This document shows positions 11,434 to 21,823 of a DNA stretch of 64,000 bases, in pieces. The number at the start of each line of letters is the position of its first letter. The stretch's first letter is position 1. The stretch comes from an uncultured Chloroflexota bacterium (GTDB taxonomy: Bacteria > Chloroflexota > Anaerolineae > Caldilineales > Caldilineaceae): contig CAIOHJ010000299.1 in NCBI GenBank assembly GCA_903858085.1, forward strand, positions 10,656 to 74,655, in the 5' to 3' direction. The position numbers were made by a program, and so were the translations under genes. The notes under the pieces are model-generated. The model was given only the letters and a program-made list of their open reading frames with translations, had not been told where the DNA came from and made no database searches.

Positions 11434-13098
11434 TCAGCGAGCGCCATGGCCCTGAAAGATCGCGGGGAAGGTGCGGAGGAGGATCTCAAAATCTCGGCGC
11501 AGGCTGTAATGGTCAATGTAGTCCAGCTCCAGCTCCAGCCGTTCGCCAAACGCCAGGTCTCCACGGCCGTTCACCTGCATCGGCCCCGTCATTCCCGGTT
11601 TGACCGCCAGTCGGCGGCGCTGAAAATCCTGGTAGCGCTGGACGATCCGTTCCTCTTCCGGCCGCGGCCCCACCAGACTCATCTCGCCGAGCAACACATT
11701 GTAAAACTGTGGCACCTCATCCAGCGATGTACGCCGCAAAAACCGGCCAATCCGCGTGACCCGCGGGTCTTGCTGAAGTTTAAAGGCTGGCTCCGGCAGC
11801 CGTTCCAGATCGACCAGATGCGCAAGCCGGGCTTCGGCGTCGATCACCATCGTGCGCAGCTTGACAATGCGAAAGAGCCGCCCATTCTCGCCGACACGCA
11901 CCTGCCAAAAAAAGATGGGGCCCGGCGACTCTGCTTTGATCGCCACAGCGGCCACCGCTACCAGCGGGACCGACACCGTCAGACCCACCAACGCCCCGAC
12001 AATATCCACCGCCCGTTTCACCAGCCGCTGCCAGCCGGCGATCACCGGCTGCCGTTCACCGGGCGCGGTCCCAGCAAAATGCACCGTGCCATGCAGGTAG
12101 CCGCTGCCCAACGCTGCCGCCCGCACCCCCAACAGCGGCAACCCCAGCAACGCCAACGTCGGAGAACGCCGGGCCAGCTTGTAGGTGAACGGCGCTGCGG
12201 TGATCCCAAAGAGCAAAGCGGCTCCACCTGCCACACTCCAAGACCAGAGCAGCGGCGGCCACAGCAGCCCCCCTCCCCCCAGCCCAATCGCCCCGGCCAG
12301 AGCAGCCAACAAAACGATCTGCAACTTCAACACCTGAGGCGTATGGCTGTCCTGCACCATTCGTTCAGGATGCCAACGCATCATCAACGCTTTCCAGAAA
12401 CCGATCGCATATTTGCGTCGAAAATACTCGCCGACGTCCCGGTCGTGCAGATGGACAACCCTGGCCTCTGGCGCAAAGACAAGACGATACCCTTTTTGGG
12501 CCAGCCGGAAGCTGAATTCTTGGTCTTCCACGCTGGCTGTTGTAAAAATCGGGTCAAATCCACCGTTTTCCAAAAACAACGCTCGACGATACCCCGCCGA
12601 ATAGGTGTCGATAAAATCAATCTGCGGCTGCTCCGCCATTCGGTCGTACCGGTCTTCGTACTCCGCCTGCACAAAACGCGCGACCAGATCGGTCTGCTCG
12701 GTCAGATAGGCCCCCTTCACCCCCACCACCGCCGGGTCAGCAAACGGAGCGGTCATGGCTGCAACCCAGTTTGGTGCCGGCGCACAGTCCGCATCTGTAA
12801 ACAGTACCAGCGCAGAAGCGGCAACAGCCGCCCCCCGGTTGCGCGCTGCGGCCGGTCCAGCATTCGGCTGAATCAGCTGGGTCAACCGAGATTGGGGATG
12901 TAGGCTCTGCCAGTGCTCGATCTGCTGCGCCGTGCTGTCGGTCGAGCCATCGTTGACCACGATCAGCTCATAGCAGGCCGACGACACTGTCTGTCGGGCC
13001 AACGCGTTCAGACAACGCACAATCGTGTTCTCACCGTTGTAGACAGGGACAACAATCGAACAGAGCAGCGGTTCTAAGGTCAGAGAATGTTTGTCCAT
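11434..13098 (-). CDS. Fusion of GT2 glycosyltransferase and polyprenyl-phosphate sugar phosphotransferase
   Basis: 554 residues. The N-terminal half (about 10-240) is a GT-A fold glycosyltransferase: SIVVPVYNGENTI, VVNDGSTDSTAQQIE, FTDADCAP, and an ED pair (ASVEDQEFSFRLAQKG). Two or more membrane helices (about 280-345) follow. The C-terminal domain (about 365-554) is a bacterial sugar transferase of the WbaP/WcaJ type: KRAVDIVGALVGL, FRIVKLRTM, RRTSLDEVPQFYNVLLGEMSLVGPRPE and the final KPGMTGPMQVNGR block. The sugar transferase domain should start a glycan on undecaprenyl phosphate, and the GT2 domain could add a later sugar. Having both in one chain is uncommon and points to a short exopolysaccharide or protein-glycan pathway in this operon. 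Confidence 0.88.
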   Translation of the reverse strand: MDKHSLTLEPLLCSIVVPVYNGENTIVRCLNALARQTVSSACYELIVVNDGSTDSTAQQIEHWQSLHPQSRLTQLIQPNAGPAAARNRGAAVAASALVLFTDADCAPAPNWVAAMTAPFADPAVVGVKGAYLTEQTDLVARFVQAEYEDRYDRMAEQPQIDFIDTYSAGYRRALFLENGGFDPIFTTASVEDQEFSFRLAQKGYRLVFAPEARVVHLHDRDVGEYFRRKYAIGFWKALMMRWHPERMVQDSHTPQVLKLQIVLLAALAGAIGLGGGGLLWPPLLWSWSVAGGAALLFGITAAPFTYKLARRSPTLALLGLPLLGVRAAALGSGYLHGTVHFAGTAPGERQPVIAGWQRLVKRAVDIVGALVGLTVSVPLVAVAAVAIKAESPGPIFFWQVRVGENGRLFRIVKLRTMVIDAEARLAHLVDLERLPEPAFKLQQDPRVTRIGRFLRRTSLDEVPQFYNVLLGEMSLVGPRPEEERIVQRYQDFQRRRLAVKPGMTGPMQVNGRGDLAFGERLELELDYIDHYSLRRDFEILLRTFPAIFQGHGAR

Positions 13099-13124
13099 AC
13101 TGGTGCAGCTCCCAAGCCCCCAAC

Positions 13125-13790
13125 CTACTCGGGTGCAGTCACCCGCTCAGCGACCACGAAAAGCCGATGGGTCGTCGTCGCCAACGGCCAGCCGGTCATC
13201 AAGGTCAGCTGGGCACGCTGGGTGGGTGCACTGTACAGGGCAGCCTGCGCAGCCTCTTCAGCAGTCGCACCCAGCAACGGGATCGGGTCGGGCAGCTCGA
13301 CAACCCGGTACAGAAACGTGTGTCCTGCCCCATCCACCAGATACAGTTCCTGGCCGACAGCCAGTTCTCCCAACGAAATCGCCGCAAACACCGCCGCACC
13401 GTACGCCTGGTGGCCTGCAACGACCACGTTGCCATCTCCCCCGGCCGGGGAACTGTTCAACGCCCACCCAGCAGCGTCCGCGGGCACCACCCAGCGCGTG
13501 GTCAGTTGCCCTGCCACCATCCCCCGTTCCCACCCCATCGGGAGCACCGGGATCTCCAACGAGAGCGAAGGGATCAGAAGCTGTACAGGGGGAGCCTCCC
13601 CCGCAGCCAACAGCTGCTGCTCGGGCGTCGGCGAGAGCGGCTGCCCCCCATCCACCAGGTCGGTTTCCCCCAGAGAATCCTTTCCTCCCAAAGCTGCAGA
13701 GCTGTCAAGCGGCTGGCAGCCAGCCAGCAGCAAGAGGCTGACCACTGCCGCCTGGACAGAAAACTGACGGAGCCACCGTTGAAAAATCAT
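13125..13790 (-). CDS. Sortase-fold lipoprotein lacking the catalytic cysteine
   Basis: 221 residues. ATG 13790 begins a lipoprotein signal (VVSLLLLAGCQP, lipobox LAGC near residue 25). The mature part has a sortase fold: QLLIPSLSLEIPVLPMGW, the histidine motif GNVVVAGHQAYG and the arginine strand THRLFVVAERV. At the essential TLxTC strand the sequence is QLTLMTGWP, so the cysteine is replaced by glycine (codon GGC). It can therefore not form the acyl-enzyme of a transpeptidase. It may have become a binding or scaffold protein, or have lost function recently, since TGC to GGC is one base. It is the first gene of the envelope operon, served by the promoter at 13874-13902. A longer in-frame reading to 14507 runs antisense through tRNA-Sec and was rejected. 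Confidence 0.8.
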   Translation of the reverse strand: MIFQRWLRQFSVQAAVVSLLLLAGCQPLDSSAALGGKDSLGETDLVDGGQPLSPTPEQQLLAAGEAPPVQLLIPSLSLEIPVLPMGWERGMVAGQLTTRWVVPADAAGWALNSSPAGGDGNVVVAGHQAYGAAVFAAISLGELAVGQELYLVDGAGHTFLYRVVELPDPIPLLGATAEEAAQAALYSAPTQRAQLTLMTGWPLATTTHRLFVVAERVTAPE

Positions 13791-13873
13791 AGCTGGACAG
13801 GAATCCTTTCCAACACGCTTGCTGAGGGACAGAGCCGCTGAACCATTTTGGACAGCCAAGAAAAACCATACAA

Positions 13874-13902
13874 ATTGTAGCGGAGAGCAGGGCAACACGC
13901 AA
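13874..13902 (-). promoter_or_regulatory. Promoter of the envelope operon
   Basis: On the minus strand TTGCGT (13902-13897), 17 bp, TACAAT (13879-13874). The next gene downstream is the sortase-like lipoprotein at 13790, followed by four more genes with gaps of at most 26 bp. Confidence 0.6.
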
Positions 13903-13943
13903 ACCAGCCCCCCCAACAACGGTTGCGCGTCTGCGACAACAGT

Positions 13944-13972
13944 TTGGCCGATCGTCCAGATCTGGCTACAAT
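13944..13972 (+). promoter_or_regulatory. Promoter of tRNA-Sec
   Basis: TTGGCC (13944-13949), 17 bp, TACAAT (13967-13972). The predicted transcription start (13979-13980) coincides with the 5' end of the tRNA, so little or no 5' leader would need removal. Confidence 0.65.
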
Positions 13973-13979
13973 AGCAGAT

Positions 13980-14075
13980 GGGGGGGAATGTGTCCCGGTG
14001 GATGCCTCGGTCTTCAAAACCGCTGGCAGGTGGCGCTGAGCCGGCTGCGGTGGGTTCGACTCCCATACCCTCCCG
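13980..14075 (+). tRNA. selC: Selenocysteine tRNA, anticodon UCA
   Basis: 96 nt with the features that set tRNA-Sec apart. The acceptor stem is long (GGGGGGG with CCCTCCC, one G-U, plus an A-A position). The D-stem has 6 bp (GTGTCC/GGATGC) with a 4-nt CGGT loop. The anticodon loop is CTTCAAA (anticodon TCA at 14014-14016). The variable arm is very long (about 14024-14048), and the T-arm is GTGGG-TTCGACT-CCCAT. The discriminator is G (14075) and CCA is not encoded. It reads UGA as selenocysteine with SelB and a SECIS hairpin. The selD gene 0.8 kb downstream carries such a UGA, which strongly supports the call. selA and selB are not in this window. Confidence 0.93.
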
Positions 14076-14090
14076 CTGCCTTGGTTTGAC

Positions 14091-14540
14091 ATGGAGCTGC
14101 AGACGATGGAAATTGCTCTGTTCGAAGAGAACACCCCAGCGCGCGTCGAGCGCTGTGTGCTCTACCCGTACCCCGATCTGAAACGCATCTGGACACGCAT
14201 CTGGGTGACGCCGACCCAGGACGACCCCAGGCCCAACCTGGAGGTCGTCGTGCTGAACCCAGACGCCAGCGAAAACTGCAGCGTCTATCTGATGGCACAT
14301 GCCGACAGCCGCGCAGAGACGACACTGCACATGCACAATCCAGTGCCCGGCACCCACTATCGGGTCGCAGTCGAGCTCACCCAGGGGCTGGGCGACACAC
14401 AGCAGGTGCTGGATCGCCACCTCTTCGACCTGATTCTCGAATTTCGCAACCCCGACACCGGGGACCCTGGATTCGGGTTCGGGGTCGACTGGGCTGCGCT
14501 TGCCCACCAGAAGGGCCAGCAGAGCGAAGAGGCCTCCTGA
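14091..14540 (+). CDS. Unknown protein between tRNA-Sec and selD
   Basis: 149 residues from ATG 14091 (a second in-frame ATG lies at 14106). No recognised motif. The sequence alternates hydrophobic and charged residues (WTRIWVTP, NLEVVVLNP, YRVAVELTQ) and is probably a beta-sandwich cytosolic domain. No signal peptide, membrane helix or cysteine pair is visible, and it has no in-frame UGA. It begins 15 bp after the tRNA and is read in the same direction as selD, so it may share the tRNA-Sec transcript. A selenium-related role rests on position alone. Confidence 0.6.
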   Translation: MELQTMEIALFEENTPARVERCVLYPYPDLKRIWTRIWVTPTQDDPRPNLEVVVLNPDASENCSVYLMAHADSRAETTLHMHNPVPGTHYRVAVELTQGLGDTQQVLDRHLFDLILEFRNPDTGDPGFGFGVDWAALAHQKGQQSEEAS

Positions 14541-14605
14541 AAGGCTGTGCCGTGACAGAGCCTCTCTCTCTGGTTGAGCTGCGTTGAGCCCCTTTCATCG
14601 TTTCC

Positions 14606-14881
14606 ATGGACTACCTGTTGCCCCTGGTCCTTGGGATGCTGCTCGGTGGGCTGTTGATGCGCTACTGGTACACGATTCGGGGCCACTGGCAAAAAAGCCA
14701 GAACGCGCAGCGCGATCACGACAAAACCGTCAAAGAAATTCTCGAAATGCGCAAAAAGGCCAGCAACGCGCGGCGTACAGCACGGGCCAGCGGCCTCCAG
14801 GCGTCGACAGGGCTGCTCTTCCTTGTGTTGCTGCTGCTGCTGCTGGCGATCATCGTTGTGAATCTGTTGGATCTCGTTTAA
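14606..14881 (+). CDS. Small two-helix membrane protein
   Basis: 91 residues. A first hydrophobic helix (about residues 3-20, LLPLVLGMLLGGLLM) is followed by a basic, helical stretch of about 45 residues (HWQKSQNAQRDHDKTVKEILEMRKKA) and a strong second helix (about 70-89, a run of Leu/Ile/Val). The charged loop looks cytosolic and coiled-coil-like. No family recognised. It lies 65 bp after the previous gene and 19 bp before selD, so it is likely in one transcript with them. Confidence 0.6.
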   Translation: MDYLLPLVLGMLLGGLLMRYWYTIRGHWQKSQNAQRDHDKTVKEILEMRKKASNARRTARASGLQASTGLLFLVLLLLLLAIIVVNLLDLV

Positions 14882-14900
14882 CCAGAAAGGAGGTGCGCTG

Positions 14901-15992
14901 ATGGCCAAACCGTTGACTGCGCTGGTCACCTGCGCCGGTTGAGCGTCCAAGCTCCCCCCAGGGACACTGGCGCAGGTCGTGCGCCAACTGGCTGGATTGT
15001 TTCCAGCAACTGAATACCCGGATGTCCTGGTCGGTCTGGGTGAACCAGACGATGCGGCTGTCGTGCGCATCGACCCGCAGCGCGCGCTGGTCAGCACCAC
15101 AGATTTTTTTACCCCGATCGTCGATGACCCCTGGAGCTACGGAGCGATCGCAGCGGCCAATGCCATGAGCGATGTCTTTGCGATGGGGGGAGAGGTCCTG
15201 TTTGTGCTCAACATCGCCGGCTTCCCAGAGCAGCTCTCCCCTGCCCAAATTGCCCAGATTTTTGCCGGCGGTGCCGCCAAAGTACGGGAGGCAGGGGCGG
15301 TCGTCGCAGGGGGCCACACGATCAGCAGCCCAGAACCCTTCTACGGGCTGGCGGTGACCGGGCTCATCCACCCCGACCAGGTGCTGCGCAAAGGAGGGGC
15401 CGAGCCAGGGGATCAGCTCTATTTGACCAAACCGCTCGGAACCGGCGTGATCACCACAGCCGCCAAACAAAGCGGTGCAGGCTGGACGCGCTGGCTCACA
15501 CGGCTGCGCCGCAAACGCGCTGCGCTCGAACGCAGCGACCTCGATGCCGCTATCGTCTCCATGCTCAAGCTGAACCAGAGCGCCGCGCGCGCGGCGCGCG
15601 CCGCCAGTGTCCGCAGCGCCACAGACATCACAGGCTTTGGGCTGCTCGGCCATGCCAGCGAGATGTTGATTGCCAACCAGGCTGCCCTGTCGTTTCAGAT
15701 CGAGACAGCCCAGGTGCCCGTGCTGCCCGGCGTCTGGCAGTCGCTGGAGGCAGGCTGTCGGACGCGCGGCTCGACGCGCAACCCAGCTCATTTTGGCCAA
15801 CATGTCCGCTTTGCCCCCAGCCTCCCCCCTGCCTGGCGCACGTTGCTTTGGGAGTCAGAGACCAGCGGAGGGCTGCTCCTGGCAGTGCCCAAAGCCACCC
15901 AGGCCACGTTCGAAGCAAGCTGCACCGCGCAAAAACAGCCCGTCTGGCGGATCGGCCAGGTCGTCCCGGGCGAAGGAATCCAGGTCGTCTGA
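14901..15992 (+). CDS. selD: Selenide, water dikinase; itself a selenoprotein (UGA = Sec at codon 14)
   Basis: 363 residues when the in-frame TGA at 14940-14942 is read as selenocysteine. SelD makes selenophosphate from selenide and ATP, the donor for Sec-tRNA and selenouridine. ATG 14901 follows AAGGAGGTG. Codons 1-20 read MAKPLTALVTCAGUASKLPP: the U-A-S-K spacing matches the catalytic Cys17-x-x-Lys20 of the family, so the nucleophile is Sec. Downstream motifs are intact: GEPDDAAVVRIDPQ, TTDFFTPIVDDPWSYGAIAAANAMSDVFAMGG, GGHTISSPEPFYGLAVTG, TDITGFGLLGHASEM. A GTCC/GGAC hairpin just after the UGA (about 14945-14969) could be the SECIS element. Translation needs the tRNA-Sec encoded upstream. 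Standard gene calling would start at 14979 and lose the active site. Confidence 0.95.
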
Positions 15993-16014
15993 AGCGCCGC
16001 ACAGGCCAGAAAAA

Positions 16015-16057
16015 GGTGGCGTCCCTGGCTTGCACAAGGCAAACCAGGGACGCCACC
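16015..16057. terminator. Long hairpin between convergent genes
   Basis: A perfect 14-bp stem GGTGGCGTCCCTGG / CCAGGGACGCCACC with a 15-nt loop, preceded by AAAAA. It can stop selD and the convergent cupredoxin gene. A 12-bp direct repeat (CGACGGCCACTC) follows at about 16062-16085. Confidence 0.75.
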
Positions 16058-16090
16058 CCCTCGACGGCCACTCCGACGGCCACTCCGACG

Positions 16091-16582
16091 TCACATGGAC
16101 TCGACCAGCAGCCGACCCTGCATGGCCGGATAGTGGCCAGCGACCGTGCAGATCACGATATACTCGCCCGGTTCGACGGGTGCCGTGAAGGTGTCCGTCG
16201 CCTTTTCGCCGGCCAACAACACGCCGGCTGCCCACAAAATCAGGTCACTGTTTTGATCCGGCATGAACGGAACCGGCAGTTCGGCATCCTTCTGGACGAT
16301 CGCCCAGTTGTGGTCCAGCCCCCCCAGGTTCTCCAAGTTGACGGTCACCTCTCCGCCCGCCGTCACCCGCCAGACCGGCGGTTCCGCCAGGTTGTTGTTG
16401 TTGTCGCCGAAATAGATGTCGTGCATCGCCACCTCCAACGTGGCGGCGATGACTGCCTGCGCAGTCGGGGCCTCCTGTTCCGCTGCCGGCACTGGGGTGG
16501 CTGTCGGCTCCGGTGTGCTGGAAGCGCCGCAGCCGGACAGGACCCACAAAACAACCAACCAAGATACAAGCTGCCGACCCAT
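16091..16582 (-). CDS. Cupredoxin-domain lipoprotein
   Basis: 163 residues. Lipoprotein signal with LSGC lipobox (about residues 15-18), then a Thr/Pro/Ala-rich linker, then a plastocyanin-like domain (about 45-163). Type I copper ligands are visible: His in GLDHNWAIV, and the Cys, His and Met of ICTVAGHYPAMQGRL, in the usual C-x4-H-x3-M order. It would carry single electrons on the outer face of the membrane, like auracyanin or sulfocyanin. It is a single gene, convergent with selD. The redox partner is unknown. Confidence 0.88.
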   Translation of the reverse strand: MGRQLVSWLVVLWVLSGCGASSTPEPTATPVPAAEQEAPTAQAVIAATLEVAMHDIYFGDNNNNLAEPPVWRVTAGGEVTVNLENLGGLDHNWAIVQKDAELPVPFMPDQNSDLILWAAGVLLAGEKATDTFTAPVEPGEYIVICTVAGHYPAMQGRLLVESM

Positions 16583-16715
16583 CTTTCAATTCCTCTCTTT
16601 TTCTTCAAACCGCTTGTGAAAATTATCGCAAACATACTGTAACACAGCTCTGCTCCTGCTGAGCGTCTGTTGGCTTCCAAATGGCTGTGCAGAAGTTTTT
16701 GTGGAGGGAGCCTGT

Positions 16716-16760
16716 TTGTCGGCTCTCCCCAATTTGGATATACTGAAAGAACTTTTGTTC
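16716..16760 (+). promoter_or_regulatory. uvrA promoter with LexA-type SOS box
   Basis: TTGTCG (16716-16721), 17 bp, TATACT (16739-16744). Immediately downstream, GAACTTTTGTTC (16749-16760) is a perfect GAAC-N4-GTTC palindrome, the core of the DinR/LexA box of Gram-positive-type LexA. It overlaps the start site and is where a repressor would act. uvrA is a standard SOS gene. Confidence 0.7.
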
Positions 16761-16797
16761 GGTGCTGACCCAAAAACTGTTTGGCGGAGAAGAAACG

Positions 16798-19724
<2,927 letters not shown>

Positions 19725-19728
<4 letters not shown>

Positions 19729-20870
19729 ACGTGGCCTCTTTGGCGCCCCTCCGGGTTTGCGGGGCTGCGCCCCCGCTGGAGGAGCTGATCGCGCTGGCCA
19801 GCCAGCACTCTCTGCCGATGCAGCTGTCGCTTTCTGCCAGCTATGTCGGCGAGGAATTCGCCCAGGTCGACCCGGCACTGCGCGTGGAGTCGGGTCGACC
19901 GGACGACGGTGATCCGGCTCCTGGCCTGACCTATGCAGGCTACAGCCCATCCCAGAGGGGCCGTTTTCTGGCCTGGTGCGCGGCCCCCCAGTCGCACGCC
20001 TGCCTTGCATTCCAACAGCTTCTGCTTGCCAATCTCGAAGCGGGTCTTTGCGAAGGGGGCGAAAGGGCGCGCAGCGTTCGGAAAGTGCTGACCCAGTTGG
20101 AACAAAGCGCCTCCTGGCAGCCGGTCCAGGGGTTCTGGCGTGTCGCTCTGTTGGCCCGCTGGCTGGAACAGGACGGCCTTGCACTGGCAGAGTGGCTGAC
20201 CCAGGCTGCCCTGCCCGCCGATCTTGCTGGGGTAGCGCTGGGGCTGCAGGCACTCCTCGGCGCTGCGCTGACGGCGGGCGAAGCCCGCACGGTGTCAAAA
20301 CTCTGGCGGTTGCCCGCAGCCGACCTGAGCGAGGCAACGCTGGCATTTCGTCTGCGGTCGCTCGCAGCCACCCTCAGCACAGAGCCGCTCCAGTTTGGAT
20401 TGAAACAGCTGGGTCCGGCTGCAGAGCACTTTTTGCCTTGGCGCTGCCACCATCGAGACCTGCGGATCGAAATTCCCCAACCCAACATCCGGCGTGGCTT
20501 GGAGCCGTTGCTCGTCGACCTGGCCCTGTCCGAGGAGCCCCCGGATTTCCTTGGAAAAGAAGCCACAGACCCAGAGGCCGCATCTGGCCAAAAGGAACTG
20601 GCCCACACCTACCTGGTCGTCGAATTTCGCCAGAGCCGTTCCGAATACTTCTTGACCGCCCTGCGCCAGGCGCAGCGGCGCTCGACCTTTCTCCAGTTGC
20701 TCGACGAAGACCGCCATCTGGTCTATCGCGTCACCTTTCGCAAAAACGAAATGAGCTATTTCTGGCAGCTGTGGAACTATGTACACAGCTGGTCCACGAC
20801 CCGGATCTACTGCAACGGCCAAGAATTACAGAACTGGCAGGTCTACCCGTATTCACAGTACCTGCGCTAG
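19725..20870 (+). CDS. Unknown protein translationally coupled to uvrA
   Basis: 381 residues; the ATG overlaps the uvrA stop by 4 bp. No firm family. The segment [22 protein letters not shown] (about residues 66-87) recalls the SP-x-QR-x-x-F/Y-L-x-W motif of TerB-N domains, which often sit in proteins of unknown surface or stress function. The middle is Leu/Ala-rich and helical. The C-terminal 90 residues are rich in aromatic residues ([13 protein letters not shown]). No signal peptide or membrane helix. The coupling suggests constant stoichiometry with UvrA or simple operon sharing, including SOS control. Confidence 0.7.
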
Positions 20871-20985
20871 CTGGGGGCCCCGTAGAAAGCAAGTTTCTTG
20901 AGCGTCCGCTCGCTTGTCAGCTGTGCCCCGTCAAGCATCTCTCGAGCGTGTTTTCGCCCCGCAAGGATGCCTGCGTTGCGCTGGC

Positions 20986-21774
20986 TTACCGCACCAGATA
21001 GACGATCGCCACCCCCACCCCCACAGCCACCACCCCCACACGCAGCAGCTGTGGGGACACCCGATGGGCCACTTTTCCTCCCAACATCCCACCCACCAGA
21101 GCGCCGACCGCCATCACTGTGACCGCAGGCCACAGCACCTGCCCCGTTCCAACAAACCACGTTGTCGCCGCCAGATTGACCGCCAATGCCAACAGCTGCT
21201 TCAGCCCGTTCAGACGTGTCAACGTGTCGTCGATCCCCAATCCCAACACCGCCAACACAATCACACTCAACCCAGCACCAAAATATCCGCCGTAGATCGC
21301 TGCCAAAAACACCGGAGGAACCGCCCAGACCGCCTGCACCCAGACCAGATGGGCTGTCAGCTGGCTCGACACTTCGATCCGCCGAAGTACCCACCCCCGC
21401 ACAATCTCCTGCACCGACAACAGCAGGGCGGCAAAGAGAATCAGATAGGGCACAAATTCACCAAAGATCTTCTCCCCAGTGGCTTGCAGCAACATCCCTC
21501 CGATAAGACCGCCCAACAGACCGACAGGAACCAGCAGCCGGATGCGCCCCATTTGCCCCTGCAGCTCCTGGCGCTGTGCCCAGGTGGCCCCCAGGTAGCC
21601 CGGCACCAACGCCACCGTGTTGGTCATGTTGGCCACCAGCGGCGGCACACCAGCAGCCAGCAGCGCAGGAAAGCTGATCAGGGTCCCACCCCCCGCGATC
21701 GCATTGACCAGCCCGGCAGCCATCGCTGCCAGCGCAAGCAGCGCCACATCCAGCCAATCCAAGGAAACTGCCAT
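20986..21774 (-). CDS. TauE/SafE family anion permease
   Basis: 262 residues with eight hydrophobic segments in two halves. The family signature [22 protein letters not shown] lies at about residues 19-40, followed by [15 protein letters not shown] and the second-half repeat [12 protein letters not shown]. TauE/SafE proteins export sulfite, sulfoacetate or other organosulfur and C2 anions. ATG 21774 was preferred over upstream in-frame starts because of the adjoining GGGAGGAGG and because the earlier residues are not hydrophobic. It lies 49 bp downstream of the hydrolase gene on the same strand. The substrate is unknown. Confidence 0.88.
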   Translation of the reverse strand: MAVSLDWLDVALLALAAMAAGLVNAIAGGGTLISFPALLAAGVPPLVANMTNTVALVPGYLGATWAQRQELQGQMGRIRLLVPVGLLGGLIGGMLLQATGEKIFGEFVPYLILFAALLLSVQEIVRGWVLRRIEVSSQLTAHLVWVQAVWAVPPVFLAAIYGGYFGAGLSVIVLAVLGLGIDDTLTRLNGLKQLLALAVNLAATTWFVGTGQVLWPAVTVMAVGALVGGMLGGKVAHRVSPQLLRVGVVAVGVGVAIVYLVR

Positions 21775-21823
21775 CCTCCTCCCTCTCTTTTTCTTGAACG
21801 CCACCCCCCACCCCTCCTGCCCG

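Noticed and set aside
13125..14507. Extension of the sortase-like frame to 460 residues
   Set aside because: It would run antisense through tRNA-Sec and its promoter. ATG 13790 begins a proper lipoprotein signal.
14979..15992. selD starting at the TTG/GTG-type start 14979
   Set aside because: It would delete the catalytic motif. The frame is continuous with ATG 14901 once UGA is read as Sec, and the strong ribosome binding site is at 14888-14894.
16015..16085. Direct repeats and hairpin after selD as a mobile-element end or CRISPR unit
   Set aside because: There is only one perfect hairpin and one 12-bp repeat, with no spacers and no transposase. A terminator explains it.
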